Shown: positions 41,111 through 55,793, counted from the first letter of the stretch. The stretch is DNA of 64,000 bases from Anoplopoma fimbria (GCF_027596085.1 NC_072471.1:5019591-5083590), one strand, 5' to 3'. Translations and numbers: made by a program. Notes: generated by a model from the sequence alone, not told the origin.

Positions 41111-44100
41111 TAAGATTAGTTCGAACAGTAGTACTACCAGTGGGTGGGCTGGAGAATGAGGGAAACAGTTGAATGCCGACAGACAGGTAGAGGGATAGAG
41201 ACATTAGAGTGTGAGTATCTGTATGTTTGTGGACAAGACAGGTCGAGAGATACAGTAGAGGTCGCTAAGCTCTCAATTAGCACTTGGGCTTCCTCCTTGA
41301 CACTTCACAGCTTCAATATCTGCACACACAGCAGCAAACAAGACTTCTATCGCTGTGTCTGAGCGTCTGAATGATTTATGATTTTGCCCTACGTGTTTTG
41401 TTATTGTTGTTGGTCTTGTATTGTATATTTATGCATGAATGTGTCATGGGCAGCGGCTGACTTTGCAGCTGTTGTTTACCTCCGCTGCAGCAGAATACTC
41501 ACACTTGCGACTTGAATATGCATAACATGACATCACATAGCCTGCAAAACAGAAGGCCAAATTGTCCGTGCTAACTTCCCCATTGAGCCCCTGCAGAATC
41601 CCATAATAGTAGATAAATAGTTGCCAAGCAACAGTGCCTGGCAACATCGGCCGGTCTAGATATGCTATCACTGTACAGGAAACACGAGGGGGAGAATGCC
41701 TCCACTTTTATTAACAGAGGGCCGAGGGGAAAACATCAAACTGTACTGAAATGGATCGGCCATATCAACTGTAATGTAGACACAGATCCTTTTACCGCTG
41801 TATGCTAACACAATGAATCGCCTTTGATGGGTTGGTGTTCAGTGCTGGCTCAGATTTCTGTTGACGCACAAACACACACACAAGCTCATAGAGGGGATAT
41901 ATCCAAATGTGAGGAAAAAAATGTTGACTGCGGTCTTTGCGTATGAGGCAGAGTTGGGACAATGTCAAAGTTTAGTGTGGTTAGTGTGTATATTCTTTCT
42001 ACTCAGCCTTGGGTCTGCTGGCCAACAACAAGAACAAGACAGACTACTGTTATTAGCAGGCCTTGGGGTCCAATATCTTGGATGATGACAATTTCCAAGT
42101 AATTCAATTTGTTCAATATTTTGCAACTAATTACTACGTTATGTAACCATATCAGTTTTGGACATACAGTAAGTACTGAACTGCATTGGATCAACACAGG
42201 CTGTATGGATGGACTTGAGCACTACAGCACATAACTCCAGAACACAGTTTGGCACGCTGCAGCCTGAAGACAAAATGCCTTTTTTCCCTTTCAACTGATG
42301 AGTAATTTCACTCCTCATCCGTAAATCAATTATGTATAATCCCCTGATACAGAGAATTAGTGGCCATTTAACATGAGGAAGCTAAGTGTTTGAGTGTACG
42401 AGTGTGTGCCCGTGAACACATCCATGTGTGTTTATGTGGGAACAGTGTGAGAGATGATTTGTTTTAATGGGAAGGGTTATACTGATAGAAACATACTTCA
42501 TTTTTTAACTAAGGACAAAATGCTGCTCGAGAAAACAAGCTTGGAGTCTCGACAGAAAGCATCGACGGTTCAGTTCAGTGTGTGTTGGGCCACTTTTATC
42601 TCCAAGTGTTAACAAATCTTTTGCATGGCTTACAGCCTTTTTGACTGAATCAGCATCTATCTACTTATTAACACATGTATTATTAGGAGAATCTAAATAT
42701 GCAGCTTCACACCTTCACTGTGAATTTTCATAAAAAATTGTTACAGACTTCAAGCTTTATTAAATGGCCTTTTTAGCATATTGAAGGCTTAAAATAATCA
42801 CCAATTATGGGATGACCCTAGTGTGTATTTATTTTGCTCCTGGGGAGACGTAAAAGGGAGCACTAAAGGGAATCAATGAAGGGAAGGAAAGAAAGGATAA
42901 GATAAAGGATGAAGGGTACGGAATTTATCTTCAATATTATTTTGAGCAAAAAGAAAAACTGACTTGTTATGTCTCTGGACTGCTCTATCCCTTTTGCTGG
43001 CATTCTTCTGGGACAAATGAAGTCCAAATAACATTTTCCTAAGAGATTATAATGCACCCTCCCTTCCTCCTCCTCATTTGCTCGTTTTGCTCATTTTGCA
43101 TTTCATCCAACATGCACCACCCCCACCTGCCACAACTCCCAAATTGGCACCGCAAGCTCATTATTCAACTACTGGGAGACACGTTAGACCTTATGTGCAA
43201 ATCAGAAAGGAGTAGCTTATCCAGCAGCTGCTAGCTGGACTGATGATCTCGTGCAAGATTGGAGTGTTGAATCAAAAACCTCCGCTGAGTAGTGCTTTTA
43301 ACACCGGGATTGATTAAGGAGGAAAAACACGGTGCAATGTCAGCCCACTGGGAGATTATTTGACTGACAAACAGATCATGTGAGCAAAGCTGCGAGCTCC
43401 TTCTCCATACTTTGGCATCCATCGCTACCTCTATGCTTTCCCATTTCTTCATCCGTCTGGATAGAAGTGAGTGGGACTGATGTTTCTATTTCGGAACGTG
43501 TTTCCCTTGGTGTGTCTTCGTCGGCCAAGTCTGTAGCCCACGCTGTGTGAAACGGGGTGCCTGCCAACATGTTCTAACACACACAGTTACATCTGTAGTG
43601 TGCTAAGCCGCCAGGGAATCAGAGCCTAAACTGTAGGGCATTGTATCACAACACAAGGTACTGGTGAGAATAAATAGAGCTAAACCTGGATCCACCTTTA
43701 AAAGTATACTTAACGTGTGCTGATGATGCAATATGGTGCAAGAATGATGCTTGTTGTGTTTTTTCTTCTTTTTTTTTTAAAATATCCTTTTGATTGCTGC
43801 ATTTTTGGATTTTTTTTTACATTTGAAAAATATCATGTAAAATGGGAATCCCAAAAAGTAGGAAGCGTCTGTGTTCACAGCAGGGTTTGGTCCCAAATAA
43901 ACTCCACTGGTGACGATTGGATTTTGCTTTTCTGGGACTGACAGCACTTTCTATGTGGATGCAAAGCTTACTGGACAGGACTTGGAGCTGACAGTTAAGC
44001 TGCTACCAAGGACCGGGGCCAAGCTATGATGGTGGCGGCAGAAGGAGAGGAGGACAGTGGTTTGGTTGGTTTGCCAGTTGTAGGAGCGGGCAGCTGAGAC

Positions 44101-47100
44101 TAAACGGCAGTAATGGCCTAACGAGAGAGATCTGGAGAGCCAAACCAGATGGAACGGCCACAGCCACGCGCCTGCCTGGCAACGCTTGTGGCTTGTTAGC
44201 CAAACACAGACAGAGACAAAGATTTACTAAAAGATGAAGACACAAAGAAGGGAGGAGTGTTGAAGTGAGACAAAGGGATGCAGTCTCTTCTACGTCTCTA
44301 TTTCCTATTTCCTTCCAATTTCTTGTTACATGACATATTTAATGCACATTTTCTCCAGCCCTCTATGTGCTCTTCTCACCTTCTCTCTCCATCACTTGTC
44401 TGTACCCAAATCCTTTTCTCTGATAGATATTCAGCACATTCTGGGACTAAGCTCCCCCCACCCCACCCCCCTTCCTCTATGTGCTAATGGCTTAACTTTA
44501 ATAAAAGAGGAGAAGTTGATTACATGTGGGGAGGTAAAAACTAGGCCTCTATCTCCAGGGAGCAGTGCAGACGAGATGCTGCATTGAGTTTTAGTCAACA
44601 ATGAACGCAGACAGAGAAAAAATGGAATTGGGGTGGATGGGGGGGTTCACATCAGAGTGTCCATGGAAGTCAAATTTCCCAGGGTGATCATGTGTCATGA
44701 ATCAAGGACGTGGAGAAAGGGATAAAATATATCCATGGTGCTGGCTTTTAGAGGATTCAGGCAGGTACTACCAACACACAGATGCATGCAAACACACACA
44801 CCTCTCTAAGCACACAGAGCTCCAGTTTGTGGTGCTGCAGTGCTACTGTGATGGGTAACCTAAATCCATCTTTTACTATTACAGCAGTAAGCAATGACTG
44901 GACTTGCTGGCTAATGTCATGCTGGCAGACAATTTTCTGACAGATAGGAGAGGAACACATGGTATTCGCGACACTTTTTGATGCTTTAGCTCTCAAAGGA
45001 GCATTGTGCTGAACAAAAAGCATCGCCGTTCTCTCACAACTTTTCCCACTGGATCATTTCCGATTTGTTTTGAGCTACATTAGAGGGAAAAATAGGTAGC
45101 CAGCACTCCTAATAGAATCCCTCCCTCAACTTATCTGACAAATCTCTCACATCATGCTGGGTGCCTCTGCTCCTACTGTATTTTTCTATTACAGTGATTG
45201 TGAATGTTTATAAAGAACATACCTTCGAAATAGATACCAACACATACACTCACAGACACACACACACACACACAGTATCACACTGGAGGTCTATTTTGCC
45301 ATCCATGTTAAACAAACCACGAGTCCAGCCTCACAGCAGGGATGAATATCAAGCAGGAAGGAGCTGGCACTGGCTGAGAGACAGAGGGAGTTAAGGAGAG
45401 AGATAGTGGGTGTGTAGTGATCGAGACTCATGTGCAACTGCTCCAAAAGGTGTCACAAACAGCTTGTTTATGCTCGTGATTCTGGACTCTGGGGTTGTTG
45501 CTCTCCTAAAAACAATTAATGAAGAGCTGCACTGGATCCCTCACTGGGTTTTAGTTGGCAGGAGTTGATGGGGAAACGGAGGGGGAGGGGGGCACACACA
45601 ACATCATACCTCGGACACAACTGACAAATAGCTACATTAAAATCAGGCAGAAGTTGAGACATGTAGCAAGTGTTTGCAAGCGAGTTAGCCATATCCAGGC
45701 TAGACCTGAACATGTTATCTATGGAGATAATAGCAATGTCCTCAGAGACGCTTAAGGCTGCCTTAAATGTATATACCACTAAAACAACAACAACAACGAT
45801 ATATTTGCAAAAAATATATCTTGTCCACATAACCAAATTTAGGGCGACTCATCTGTGAAACCATATACTCTCCATGAATCGGGCATTTTAAGCAAAAGAT
45901 AACATTTGAGAACAATGACAATCAATTAAAACTGCCTCAAATGTACAACTGCATACGTCTATCAGGCTATGGTAAGTTGTATGTACTATGTAAAGATTAA
46001 AGGGGTTCTTGTTCCAGTGCTTTTCTGCCTGTTTAAGATGTCTGGTGCACGTGTCAACTGTGTAGTCGTAGGGCAGAAAACGCATCAGTTTGTGTGTAAC
46101 TACATGTGAGAGCTAAGAATCCGTTTCTGTAAACAGCAAGCATGGCTGAAGATGGGGGCAACACCTTTCATCCCGCTCTGGTTGAAGGTGAGAGTTAGAG
46201 AGAAAGAGGGGAGAGACCACACACCTTCAGCTGACACAGGCCACTGATAATGTGTCTGAGTCTAGACAGTGATGGGAGACTGTGTAAACTTCAAACCAAA
46301 CACAGATTACAGCACGGCTGCTAATGCAGAGAAGAAACCACAGCAGCAGGCCAACAACACTTTAAAAAGGAGAGCCTTTGACCAATTCTGTCTTGCTCCT
46401 TAAAAACAATAAGTGTCTCTAACTGCAGATTGGCAAGTACCATTATGTGTGTGAAACTGGGGGGGAATCCCATAATCCTTTGGGAGTGCTGGTGTAGCAG
46501 AGATAAAAATCCACTTATTATGGCCTGTGTGTGGGATGGGAAAAGAAAAGGGATGAGAGGAATGAGAAGACTGCGAGGCTAGGTGTGCAAGATTACAGAT
46601 GTTAATTCTATTTCTCTTTTTTTCCTTCCATCTGCTGTCTTTTTCATATCTCCTCCAGCATTCCTCTCTCAGTCTCTCTCTCTCTCTCTCCTTCCATCTC
46701 ATTTATTTACTCTCCCAATCTCTCTCGCTTTCCGTCACTGCTGTCATTTTTGTCTATGAAGCAGCTTCGGTACCTGAGGCACACTTCAAAGTCTTGATGT
46801 CAAACAGACAGACCCAGGGACCTTTTTAAAAAGATGTTTACGCCTGCATCTGCTTAATGGGCGAGTCAGAGTAATCTAAATCGCAACCCACCGACACCAC
46901 CGCCGCCGCCGCTACATTAGAAGGTGTGTGTGTTTGTGCGTGAGCATGTGTGTCTGTGTGTGTCTCTGAGATGAGTGGGAGGATAAGCTGAGCGATATAA
47001 GAATGTGTGCAAATAAAGCAAAACAAGCAAATAAACAGGTGCTGGGAGATGCAGCTGATGTTTGCAAGAGACTTAATACATGTGAAGGCTGACAGAAGCT

Positions 47101-48140
47101 TTAGAATACGTAATATATACAAATATGTACAAGCACACCTCCCATTCACACATTTACATGTTCCATCTACATCTACCTGCAATCTCAACAGGTGTGCAAT
47201 ACTCCCACATACACGCAAACAAGCACCACCCTCCTCAACGGCACAAACTTTCATCTGCAGTCTCCCAAAGTCTCCGTTGCAGTTGAGCCTTGCTGCACAC
47301 TGCAGCCTAGTCTAACCTAGCCTCCCTGACTGGCTTCTAGCGTTTACTGCAGGGAGGAGAGAGAATGACCCAGTTGTGAGGCAAACTGTTCTCTGCAGAG
47401 GGAGAGAGAGAGAGAGAGAGGGGGGAGAGAGACGGAGAAAGAGAGAAGGAAGAGGTGGAGGAGAGAAAAAAAGGTGTGTGTGGGAGGCACCAGTCGCCTC
47501 AAGAGACCCGCGGTGTGCAATGATTGGCTACAGGCGTGCAGGGAAGGGGGGGGGGCTCACCTGCATCGGCGTGTCCTCTATAGCTGCACAGACTCAGCCG
47601 TGTATCACAGAGACATGGAGAGGTGGAGGTAAGTCAGAGAGGAGAGGATGGAGATATAGAAGAGAGAAAGAGGCAACGAATGAGAGAGAGAGAGAGAGCG
47701 AGGAGTTGCTTCTACGAATCCAAAGAATGGGAGTTATTGCAGAAATACGGGGCCCTACATGCACTACCACTGAGAAAAAATGGGAAGAAAATGGATCTGC
47801 TTCAACCAGTCATCCATCAGTGATTTTGAGAAAAATCCATTACACACAAAGTGATGAAAGTTTGTCTAGAGTGGAATGAAGAAGAAAGAGAGACGTACTC
47901 GACAAGGAGAACATTACTTTGCCTCTAATAAACCAGGCCCGAAATGAAAAAGAACACGAGTCTTCACTTATCCTTGATCATCATGAACCTATAGTTATGA
48001 TCCTCAGACTGCACCTTAATAATGGTAAAAGAGGTATTGATAGGAGATTACACTGTGGCCCTGATAGCGTTACTGCTAGCCATCCATCCGCTGAGCAGCA
48101 ACACACTGTGTGACTAGTTGCTATAGACATTGTATTGATT
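41110..48140. other. Unique-looking intronic sequence, microsatellite-poor
   Basis: About 7 kb with no long dinucleotide array. It has poly-T runs near 43770 and 43810 and GA-rich blocks near 47400-47700. No gene is recognisable. Confidence 0.6.
47398..47421 (+). repeat. (GA)n array
   Basis: Start of a purine-rich block that continues to about 47470. A second GA array lies at 47681-47698. Confidence 0.94.
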
Positions 48141-48440
48141 TTCTACTGCTGGAGCGCAAATTAACAGTCGCCATGCAATTATTTGGTACTCGCACACAGG
48201 CAAATGCCAACGCATGAAAACAAAATGGAAATGATAATTGATGCACTGTCATTTTGTTGGGGGTGCAGCAGCTACTGTTAATTTTTTCTTTACCATTTAA
48301 TCAAGATTAAACTACTTTTAGGAATTGTTAATTAGGTGCTGGAGAGCCCATGCCTTCACAGTCGGCTACACAAGAGTAATTAATGCCAATTCAAGCGCTT
48401 CTACCAATGCACAGAAGAAGAAAAAAAGCAGATTAATTCA
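48140..48440. promoter_or_regulatory. Candidate homeodomain-rich regulatory island
   Basis: About 300 bp without simple repeats, carrying ATAATTG, GTTAATT, TGTTAATTAGG and GTAATTAATG motifs and an ATGCAATTA site. It has the look of vertebrate conserved noncoding elements. No functional evidence is available from the sequence alone. Confidence 0.25.
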
Positions 48441-49440
48441 CCAGCAGCAGCTGAGGGTGAATCTTAACTGTTCAGCCAACCTTTGACATGAGTAGAAGTC
48501 GGTGTAAATGTGTAGGTGTGTGGGAGACAGCTTTGTTTGGAGTGTTTCTCTGTAGTTACGGACTCAATGGTAAATCAGTGGAAGAGAGAAAGCTTTGGAC
48601 ATAATTACATTCCCATTTGCTGGCTTGACACAGACTTGATATGGCTGAAGAATGTTAATAGTGATGCTAATTAACTGGCTGAGTGGATCTAGGCTTTAAG
48701 AGAGAGCTTGACAGGCGAGGTATAGAGAAAGAGTCTGATGTGGGTTTTTTTTGAGTATGAACATTTGAGAGATGTAACTAATACAATTATCTTATATCAT
48801 CTGAAGCATGGCTGTGTTGTCAGATGCTTATGTCAATCCAAAACTATTTGACTGCACATTTATGATATGATGTTTGTAGATTTTATTCTTCTTCCACCAT
48901 GTCTTCCAGTGTAGATCAGAATGCCTGTGCATATGAGTTTATTCACGTGTGCTTATGGAGAGAGAGTGTGTGTTTACAGTACATCGCTGGGGGAAGCAGC
49001 TTTCTTTCTTTTTTTTCTTCTTTTTTTTTTTACAAAAGCAGATTAGCGGCTAACTTTGGGATTACCGTAACTCAGGCTTTCCAGAATCACAAAGCTGGAT
49101 CACGTTTAAACTGAAATGATTACCAAAAACATGGCTGACCTGCTACGGAGCAGGTTTAGATTAATCATAGGATCAGAACATGAACTGCTAATCAATCAGC
49201 TGAGGGTAAATAGTTTGTCATCATTCTGACAGGAACCAATCATGGGCAGAACTACTGAAAGGTAAATTGAAAAGTAATAATGAGCAGTATTAGGACGATT
49301 GCATTGGACAAAAGTTTTTCATGTTATGCTTTTATCCACCCACAGTAGATAAAAAATGTTTTATCAGTCAATACATTCTTAGCTTGCTGCAGTCTTTCAG
49401 TCCAAACAGTGGATAGTGAATATCAAACACACAAAAGTCA

Positions 49441-49667
49441 ATAATAATAATAATAATTAAGCCTTTATTAGTCCCACAATGGGGAAATTATTTCTCTGCA
49501 TTTAACCCATCCCGGAGGAGCAGTGGGCTGCAATGAAGCCCCGGGGAGCAACTTGGGGTTAGGTGTCTCGCTCAAGGACACCTCCGCATGTTGCCGGTAG
49601 AGGGGTTCGAACCACCAACTTTGTGGTTACGGGACAAGCGCTCTACCTCATGTGCCACAGCCGCCCC
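49441..49667 (-). mobile_element. V-SINE-like element with tRNA-derived head, near full length
   Basis: On the minus strand the element starts with GGCGGCTGTGGCACATGAGG. The A-box-like TGGCACATGAGG maps to plus positions 49646-49657. The B-box GGTTCGAACCC maps near 49603-49613. The SINE core GTGTCCTTGAGC follows, then a LINE-like 3' end and an (ATT)n tail. It differs from the 55564 copy at only a handful of positions, including a deletion in the CCCCGGGCGC segment. No clear target duplication was seen. Confidence 0.88.
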
Positions 49668-51066
49668 CGAATGAACTGACAAAGTAGTAGTTCTCCCAAA
49701 AAATCTAGGAATTTGGAGATTACTTGCTGAAGTACTATACAAACTGAGCAGAGATTATTTCTTTTTTGAAACGACAGGCGCAAATGATACTTTGCGATCA
49801 AAGCACAGCAGCCAACGTTGTCTTAACCCTGAGCCAGCAACACTTCAGAGTCAACTACAGTTCAAACTGCCAGGAAACAGAAAGATCAGAAGTTACTCAT
49901 CTTTCTCTCCTCCAACTTCTCTGCTGGCTCGAGCCTTTCAACTCCATGTACACACTGCGGAGAATAGCCACTCAAATTGCTCACGGCTCAATAGCCTGCC
50001 ACATACTGGTACTCTTCTCAACAGGTGCAGACTCACAAGAGTGAAATGAACATCAAACTCTATTTCACCGCTCTCACCCTCTCCTCCCATCAGACTGTCT
50101 CCCTTTACCCTTTCTCGACATTCTCTCCATCTCTGTAGCTTTCACCCGTCATTTGTGCTCACCAATTTTGCCCTCTACACTCTTTCAGTCTCTCTTTGCC
50201 ATTCGCTTCTTTCTGTAGCTGTTCAACCCACTCTCTTCCACTTTCCCATGTGAGAAAAGATCTGTGTAAATAATAAAATAGATTTCTGCAAGGCTTGTGT
50301 CTGAATACTGATTTAATATCAAAAGAATGTCAGAAAAAATGTTTAAAAGTCCATCACCACAACATCAAGTGGACATTCCAATGTAGTTTAATTTCATTCC
50401 GAATATGAGATGTTGCAGCTAATCAGCAAGTCAGAGCAATATAAAGAGCATCTAGGCTGCAGCACCATGGTGCATGGACCATGATTCATAGCTGGAGGCT
50501 CTCCTTGGCGACAAGCTGCCACAATACAGGAGAGTTTAAAGCAATCGCATGGTTCTGACTTAGTGTGCATGTGTAAACATGGTGTAAACCTGCAGTAAAG
50601 TGGCTGGTTACTGAGGTTGGGTGTGTGTGTGTGTGTTTGTGTGTGTGTCTGTGTCTGTGTCTGTGTGTGTGTGGATGAGCGCTATTGCCCAGCTCAGCCC
50701 CTGGCAGCTCATCAATTATAAAGAAGCCCTGGAAAGGAGGGATACGGCCAAGCTACAGCAATGGCATCTATAAATACACACCTGAATGACACGCGTGAGG
50801 TGAAACAGCTATTTTTTGCATACGACCACATACACACACACGAAGGTTGACACGCTGAATGCACAAGCAATGTCATCCCCCAGACCAGGGCACTTTGTGT
50901 ATCTGCGGAGTCAGGAAGGCAGAGTGCACAGCGGCTGCTCTTTGCTAACCCGAGCACCATGTGATACTCCGTCTAAATCAGAGGAGAGATTGCTTTCCTC
51001 CTCTTCCCTCATGTGTTTCATCAACTAAACACAAGGGTCTCGCTGAATGGCCAAAGGGAAACGTTG

Positions 51067-51068
<2 letters not shown>

Positions 51069-51134
<66 letters not shown>
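51069..51134 (+). repeat. (GT)n array, 66 bp
   Basis: Uninterrupted GT units, followed by about 350 bp of pyrimidine-rich plus strand. Confidence 0.98.
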
Positions 51135-51136
<2 letters not shown>

Positions 51137-52267
51137 CAGGGATAAATTCTGTTCTGTCTGGAAGACAATGCTCCATCACACACCGGTGGTCCCTTGTTTG
51201 TCCCTCCACCTTTTCTTTTTTCCCTTTGGATTATTTAGCCCTGAGTTTATCTCTGCATCCATCCATCTGTACTTTTCTCTCTCATCCGCACCATGTGGCG
51301 CACATTTCATCTCCCAGCAATATATCCCTCACTGCATCTCTCCATCTGTCTTTTCTGTTTCTCTATCATGCATCCATCCATCTAACCATCTCTCTCTTGA
51401 TCTCCTCCTCATCTTTTTTTAACTCTACATCAGTTTCATCCTTCAACTCCCAATCCATGCCCACTTTGCCTGCATTTTCTGTTTCTCCTCCCCATCGTCT
51501 ATTCCTCATCTTATTCCCTTCCTCCTTCCAACTCCTACCCCGAGCGAACACTTCCTGACTGAATTCAACATGGACTCTGTCTGCTGCCCAGTCAGACCGC
51601 CTGGCTACTGGACGAGGTGTATTTTGTGTTGGCAGCTGGCACGACAAGTATAGTGGGAATTGTGAGCACACAAGGCAAGCACTACCTTTTGATCCTCTTC
51701 CCAAGCCATTGCTGGACTTCACTTCTCATTAGCTCGCGGGATTTTCTGCCCAGAATATTCTAATATAGACACAGAGACACACACACACACACACGTACTA
51801 TTTACCACCTCCCTGAATCTAGGGGAGAAATTGGTCTTTTGATGGGAGCCTAAGCAAACATTGTGCACCAAGCAATTACCAGAAGAAGATGTATGTGGAA
51901 ACAATTGGCCAGGAACAATGGTGCAAAAAAAAGAAAAGAGCTGAGAAAAGAAGCATAAGGTGGCGGGGGGTTTCCATTGACATGCCCTTCTATCTCTGCA
52001 ACAAATAGCGGAGTAAAGCTGGGTAACAGACAGCAGTTAACACAGCGAGACCAAAACACAAACACATTAATACTGCGTGTGTTCAATCAGCCTTATAGCT
52101 GTGAGGTCAACAGCACCTGTCATCTTACACCAGCCCACGATCATCACGTCAGATCGTCCTGATGTGCAGCAGCCCATTGTATCAGCATAATGTACATTAT
52201 GTGTATACTGTTCTGTGAGCTTATCTGCAAATGAAACACATGTATCAAAATATACTCTTAGATATGA

Positions 52268-52382
<115 letters not shown>

Positions 52383-52502
52383 CCCTGCATTGATGCCTTC
52401 TATACATTCTATCCTGTGTGTGGAACAGCCTGTGCTACCATGGCAACCCACTACTGAGCATGCTTTAGTGTGTGTTGCTGCACTAGCTGGTGTGGGAGCA
52501 GC

Positions 52503-52610
<108 letters not shown>

Positions 52611-52859
52611 GCCAAGGCAACTAGGAAGACTGCTGAAGAATACTTAATAGTATGTGAACATTGACATTCTGGGAATACTTGCTGAATGCAGCAGCGGTTT
52701 AGACCACTGGGCAGAATGAATGGACTACTGGGTGGGGTTGTAATGGCTACTGGCCAGGACGATAGTAGCAGTGTGTGCGTCTGTGTGCACCTGTGTTGAA
52801 GAACATTGTGTTTATAACATAACAAGGGTGGGGAGGGGGCTTAAATCACAAACCACTGT

Positions 52860-52965
<106 letters not shown>

Positions 52966-53609
52966 TGCCTGCCCGCTGTCCTAAAGCATATTTCATCATT
53001 AGCTCTAAGCAGTTAATCCTCTGCTCCACTGACCATGGCTCAGCTCAGCCCATTTCAATAATCTGCATCTGGGGCTAACCAACCCATCACACACACACAC
53101 GGAGAGACACGCACACACACTGCACATGGGAAACAAGGACACAATCAACCCACAGAACATATGGGACTGGTCCAGAGCAATAAATATCTCACGTAAAAGC
53201 TCTCACACCCACAAGATCGTACATCCATCCATCCATAATGTATTGTTCCAACAGCAAAGGCAGTCAGCAGAACAGTCCGGTTAATTTATTAGACAGGGAA
53301 TGCCGCAGCAATACAAAGTTAATTGTGATTGTAATAAATTCAAAAGGAAATAATCTGACATATATTTCATTCATATCAAACCATTCTTCTCAGATTAGAC
53401 TGCAAGGTTTAAAGAGTCTCTGAGCAAACATTAAAGTTTCCTTTACCCGAAAAAGCTTTTGAGTAGCCAAAAGGAACAAGAGAAATAGGCAGAGGTTGAG
53501 TCAAAAGTGGGAGTTTGACCTTTCCCTTCCAAACCACAAACATTAACCATTCAGCGTTGGAATTGACCCGTTTCTGGCTCATGCCATTTCCCCTGACAAC
53601 CTTAAATGA

Positions 53610-53613
<4 letters not shown>

Positions 53614-53662
<49 letters not shown>
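53614..53662 (+). repeat. (CT)n array
   Basis: About 24 uninterrupted CT units, close to the following CTT array. Confidence 0.97.
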
Positions 53663-53665
<3 letters not shown>

Positions 53666-53701
53666 CCACTCCTGCAAGCTTCTTCTTCATTCATGTGTTT
53701 G

Positions 53702-53783
53702 CTTCTTCTTCTTCTTCTTCTTCTTCTTCTTCTTCTTCTTCTTCTTCTTCTTCTTCTTCTTCTTCTTCTTCTTCTTCTTCTTC
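53702..53783 (+). repeat. (CTT)n array, about 82 bp
   Basis: Pure CTT triplets, so the plexin sense strand carries (GAA)n. A 49-bp CT array (53614-53662) lies just upstream, making a polypyrimidine-rich block of about 170 bp. Confidence 0.98.
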
Positions 53784-55563
53784 ATAGTGTTCCCTTTTCT
53801 CTGTCTGACTGGAACAGATTGAAAAGTAGTGGCTTTGGTTAAGACGTGAACGAATTGTCACAACCCAAAGCGATGCTCTTTGCCTTTGGCCAAATACTGA
53901 GAAATGCGCTGTGAAGAAGATGTTTTTCTTTCTTTTGTCTCCTCTGTACGATCAATCCAAATGGCATGCATGTGTCTGCCTATGTCGCCGTACAGAGGAC
54001 AGAAACACACACATTTACCCCCAAGCTTCTTCGACCTCACTACCTCTGCATGCCATGCTTTTGTCTATGTCAAGTTCAAGGTTAGCTGCTCATTGTATTG
54101 AGCGACGATGCTCCCCCATCGGGAAGGACAGAGCTTGGATGCATTAGCACCTCTGCAGGTGGCCAATCCTCAATCTCATCTCTTCCCTCTCTCCCTTCTC
54201 CACTTCTACCCTCCATAACTCCCCCTCATCCCATAGTCCTCCTCACCCCCCACGGCCCCATGGAGGTACCTGACCAGCCTTTGTCCAACAGCGTGCACAC
54301 AGGCTGGAGTGTGTGTTCACTGATGCATCCATGTGTGCTTATCTCAATACATGCAATCGTGTGCAGTGTTTGAGTATCATGCATGTGTGTCCGTGCAGAC
54401 GTGTACCTCTCATGCTAATGTGTAGTCTGACCAGATGACCAGAAACTAAACCGAAGCCTGCAGGGGGTTAAGGCTTTTCCTCTTGACCTGCTGGTGTGCA
54501 CTGACCTACAGTAAATGGGTTTAAACCTTACCGAGCCACATCCTTTTATCTCCATCACATCTCCATCTCCTCCTTAAGCCACAGACCAACGCGCACACAA
54601 ACTGACCGACAGACAGGCTGACGGAAGCCATATGGTCCATTCACTTCCAGTGGCAGGAGGTAGCCATCAAAGAGCTCTCACAGCAGCTCCATTCAGCCAT
54701 GGACAGATAGACGGAGGGAGGGGAGATGTTAAGAGAAAAAGGAAGTGGGGAAATTATGAGGAGAGGGCAAACAGAGGTGGAGAAATGGAGGGGAAGCAAA
54801 GAAATAAGAGGAGAAAGAGGCGAGGAGTGTGGTGAAGAGTAAAGATGAAGAGACGTTCGATGAATTCAAACAAGTTAGAAGTGAGGTGGAAACCAAACAA
54901 GTGAGGAAAAAGGCATGGAGGTGTACGGATCACATAAGCCCTTTGTGATGTGAGGGTCTAAAGCCTTGTTTGAGACAGTAAAGGCCAAGCATGGCTGTAG
55001 CTGAGGGCCTGTACAGAATCCTACTGATTCGACAGCACTGCCTGTTTTATGCTGACAGCAGGGGGTTATGAAATTCAGCTTAGACTGTGTCAATACGGAC
55101 TTTACACAACACAGCCACTCAGCATCAGAGACATCTAAGGCAAGGGTTATGGGTTTGTGCGTGTGGTTTTTTACTACAATCTTTGTGAGGATGAACTTGA
55201 AATTGGTAGACCATGAGTGCAATGTGAAAGGGAAACTTTGGCTGGTCCTTTTCTGTCACTTTTACTCTCCCATGTCAACAAAATCAACATAAGGCTCATC
55301 TTTTTGAACAGCTGTACAGTTCACTCCATCCCCACCACTAACATCTAGTCTCCAGGAGAACATGTCCTTTCTTCATGGGAATACAAAACATAAAACATAA
55401 CGTTAATGGAGTCTAATTGCCAAAGTCTATCTCAATTATCATTCTATGTCCCCGGTTGATCTCTAGTTTAGGTTGAAGTTGAGGTAAGGGTTGGGGTTAA
55501 GTATGTATTTGTGATAATTAAGGTTGGGTTTAGGGGCTGGGGAATGCATTATGTTAATATTGA

Positions 55564-55793
55564 CGGCTGTGGCACATGAGGTAGAGCGCTTGTCCCGTAA
55601 CCACAAGGTTGGTGGTTCAAACCCCTCTACCGGCAACATGCCGAGGTGTCCTTGAGCAAGACACCTAACCCCAAGTTGCTCCCCGGGCGCTTCATTGCAG
55701 CCCACTGCTCCTCCGGGATGGGTTAAATGCAGAGAAATAATTTCCCCATTGTGGGACTAATAAAGGATTGATTATTATTATTATTATTATTAT
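55564..55793 (+). mobile_element. V-SINE-like element with tRNA-derived head, near full length
   Basis: An A-box-like TGGCACATGAGG lies at 55570-55581 and a B-box-like GGTTCAAACCC at 55614-55624, the spacing of an RNA polymerase III type 2 promoter. Next come the core GTGTCCTTGAGCAAGACACC, a body shared with the other copies, and a LINE-like 3' end with TTTCCCCATTGTGGGACTAA followed by (ATT)n. The high similarity among the three copies suggests recent activity of the family in this lineage. This one lies antisense to the plexin gene, about 2.5 kb past the exon donor. Confidence 0.88.

Noticed and set aside
49766..50044. Two overlapping frames of 85-92 residues
   Set aside because: Both are open at once in different frames with no family resemblance; probably chance.
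55460..55530. Telomere-like GGGTT/GGGTTTAG runs
   Set aside because: Too degenerate and short to be an interstitial telomeric repeat.
55564..55635. Possible genuine tRNA gene
   Set aside because: A and B boxes are present, but the sequence continues into a SINE body shared by other copies and does not form a complete cloverleaf with a normal acceptor stem.
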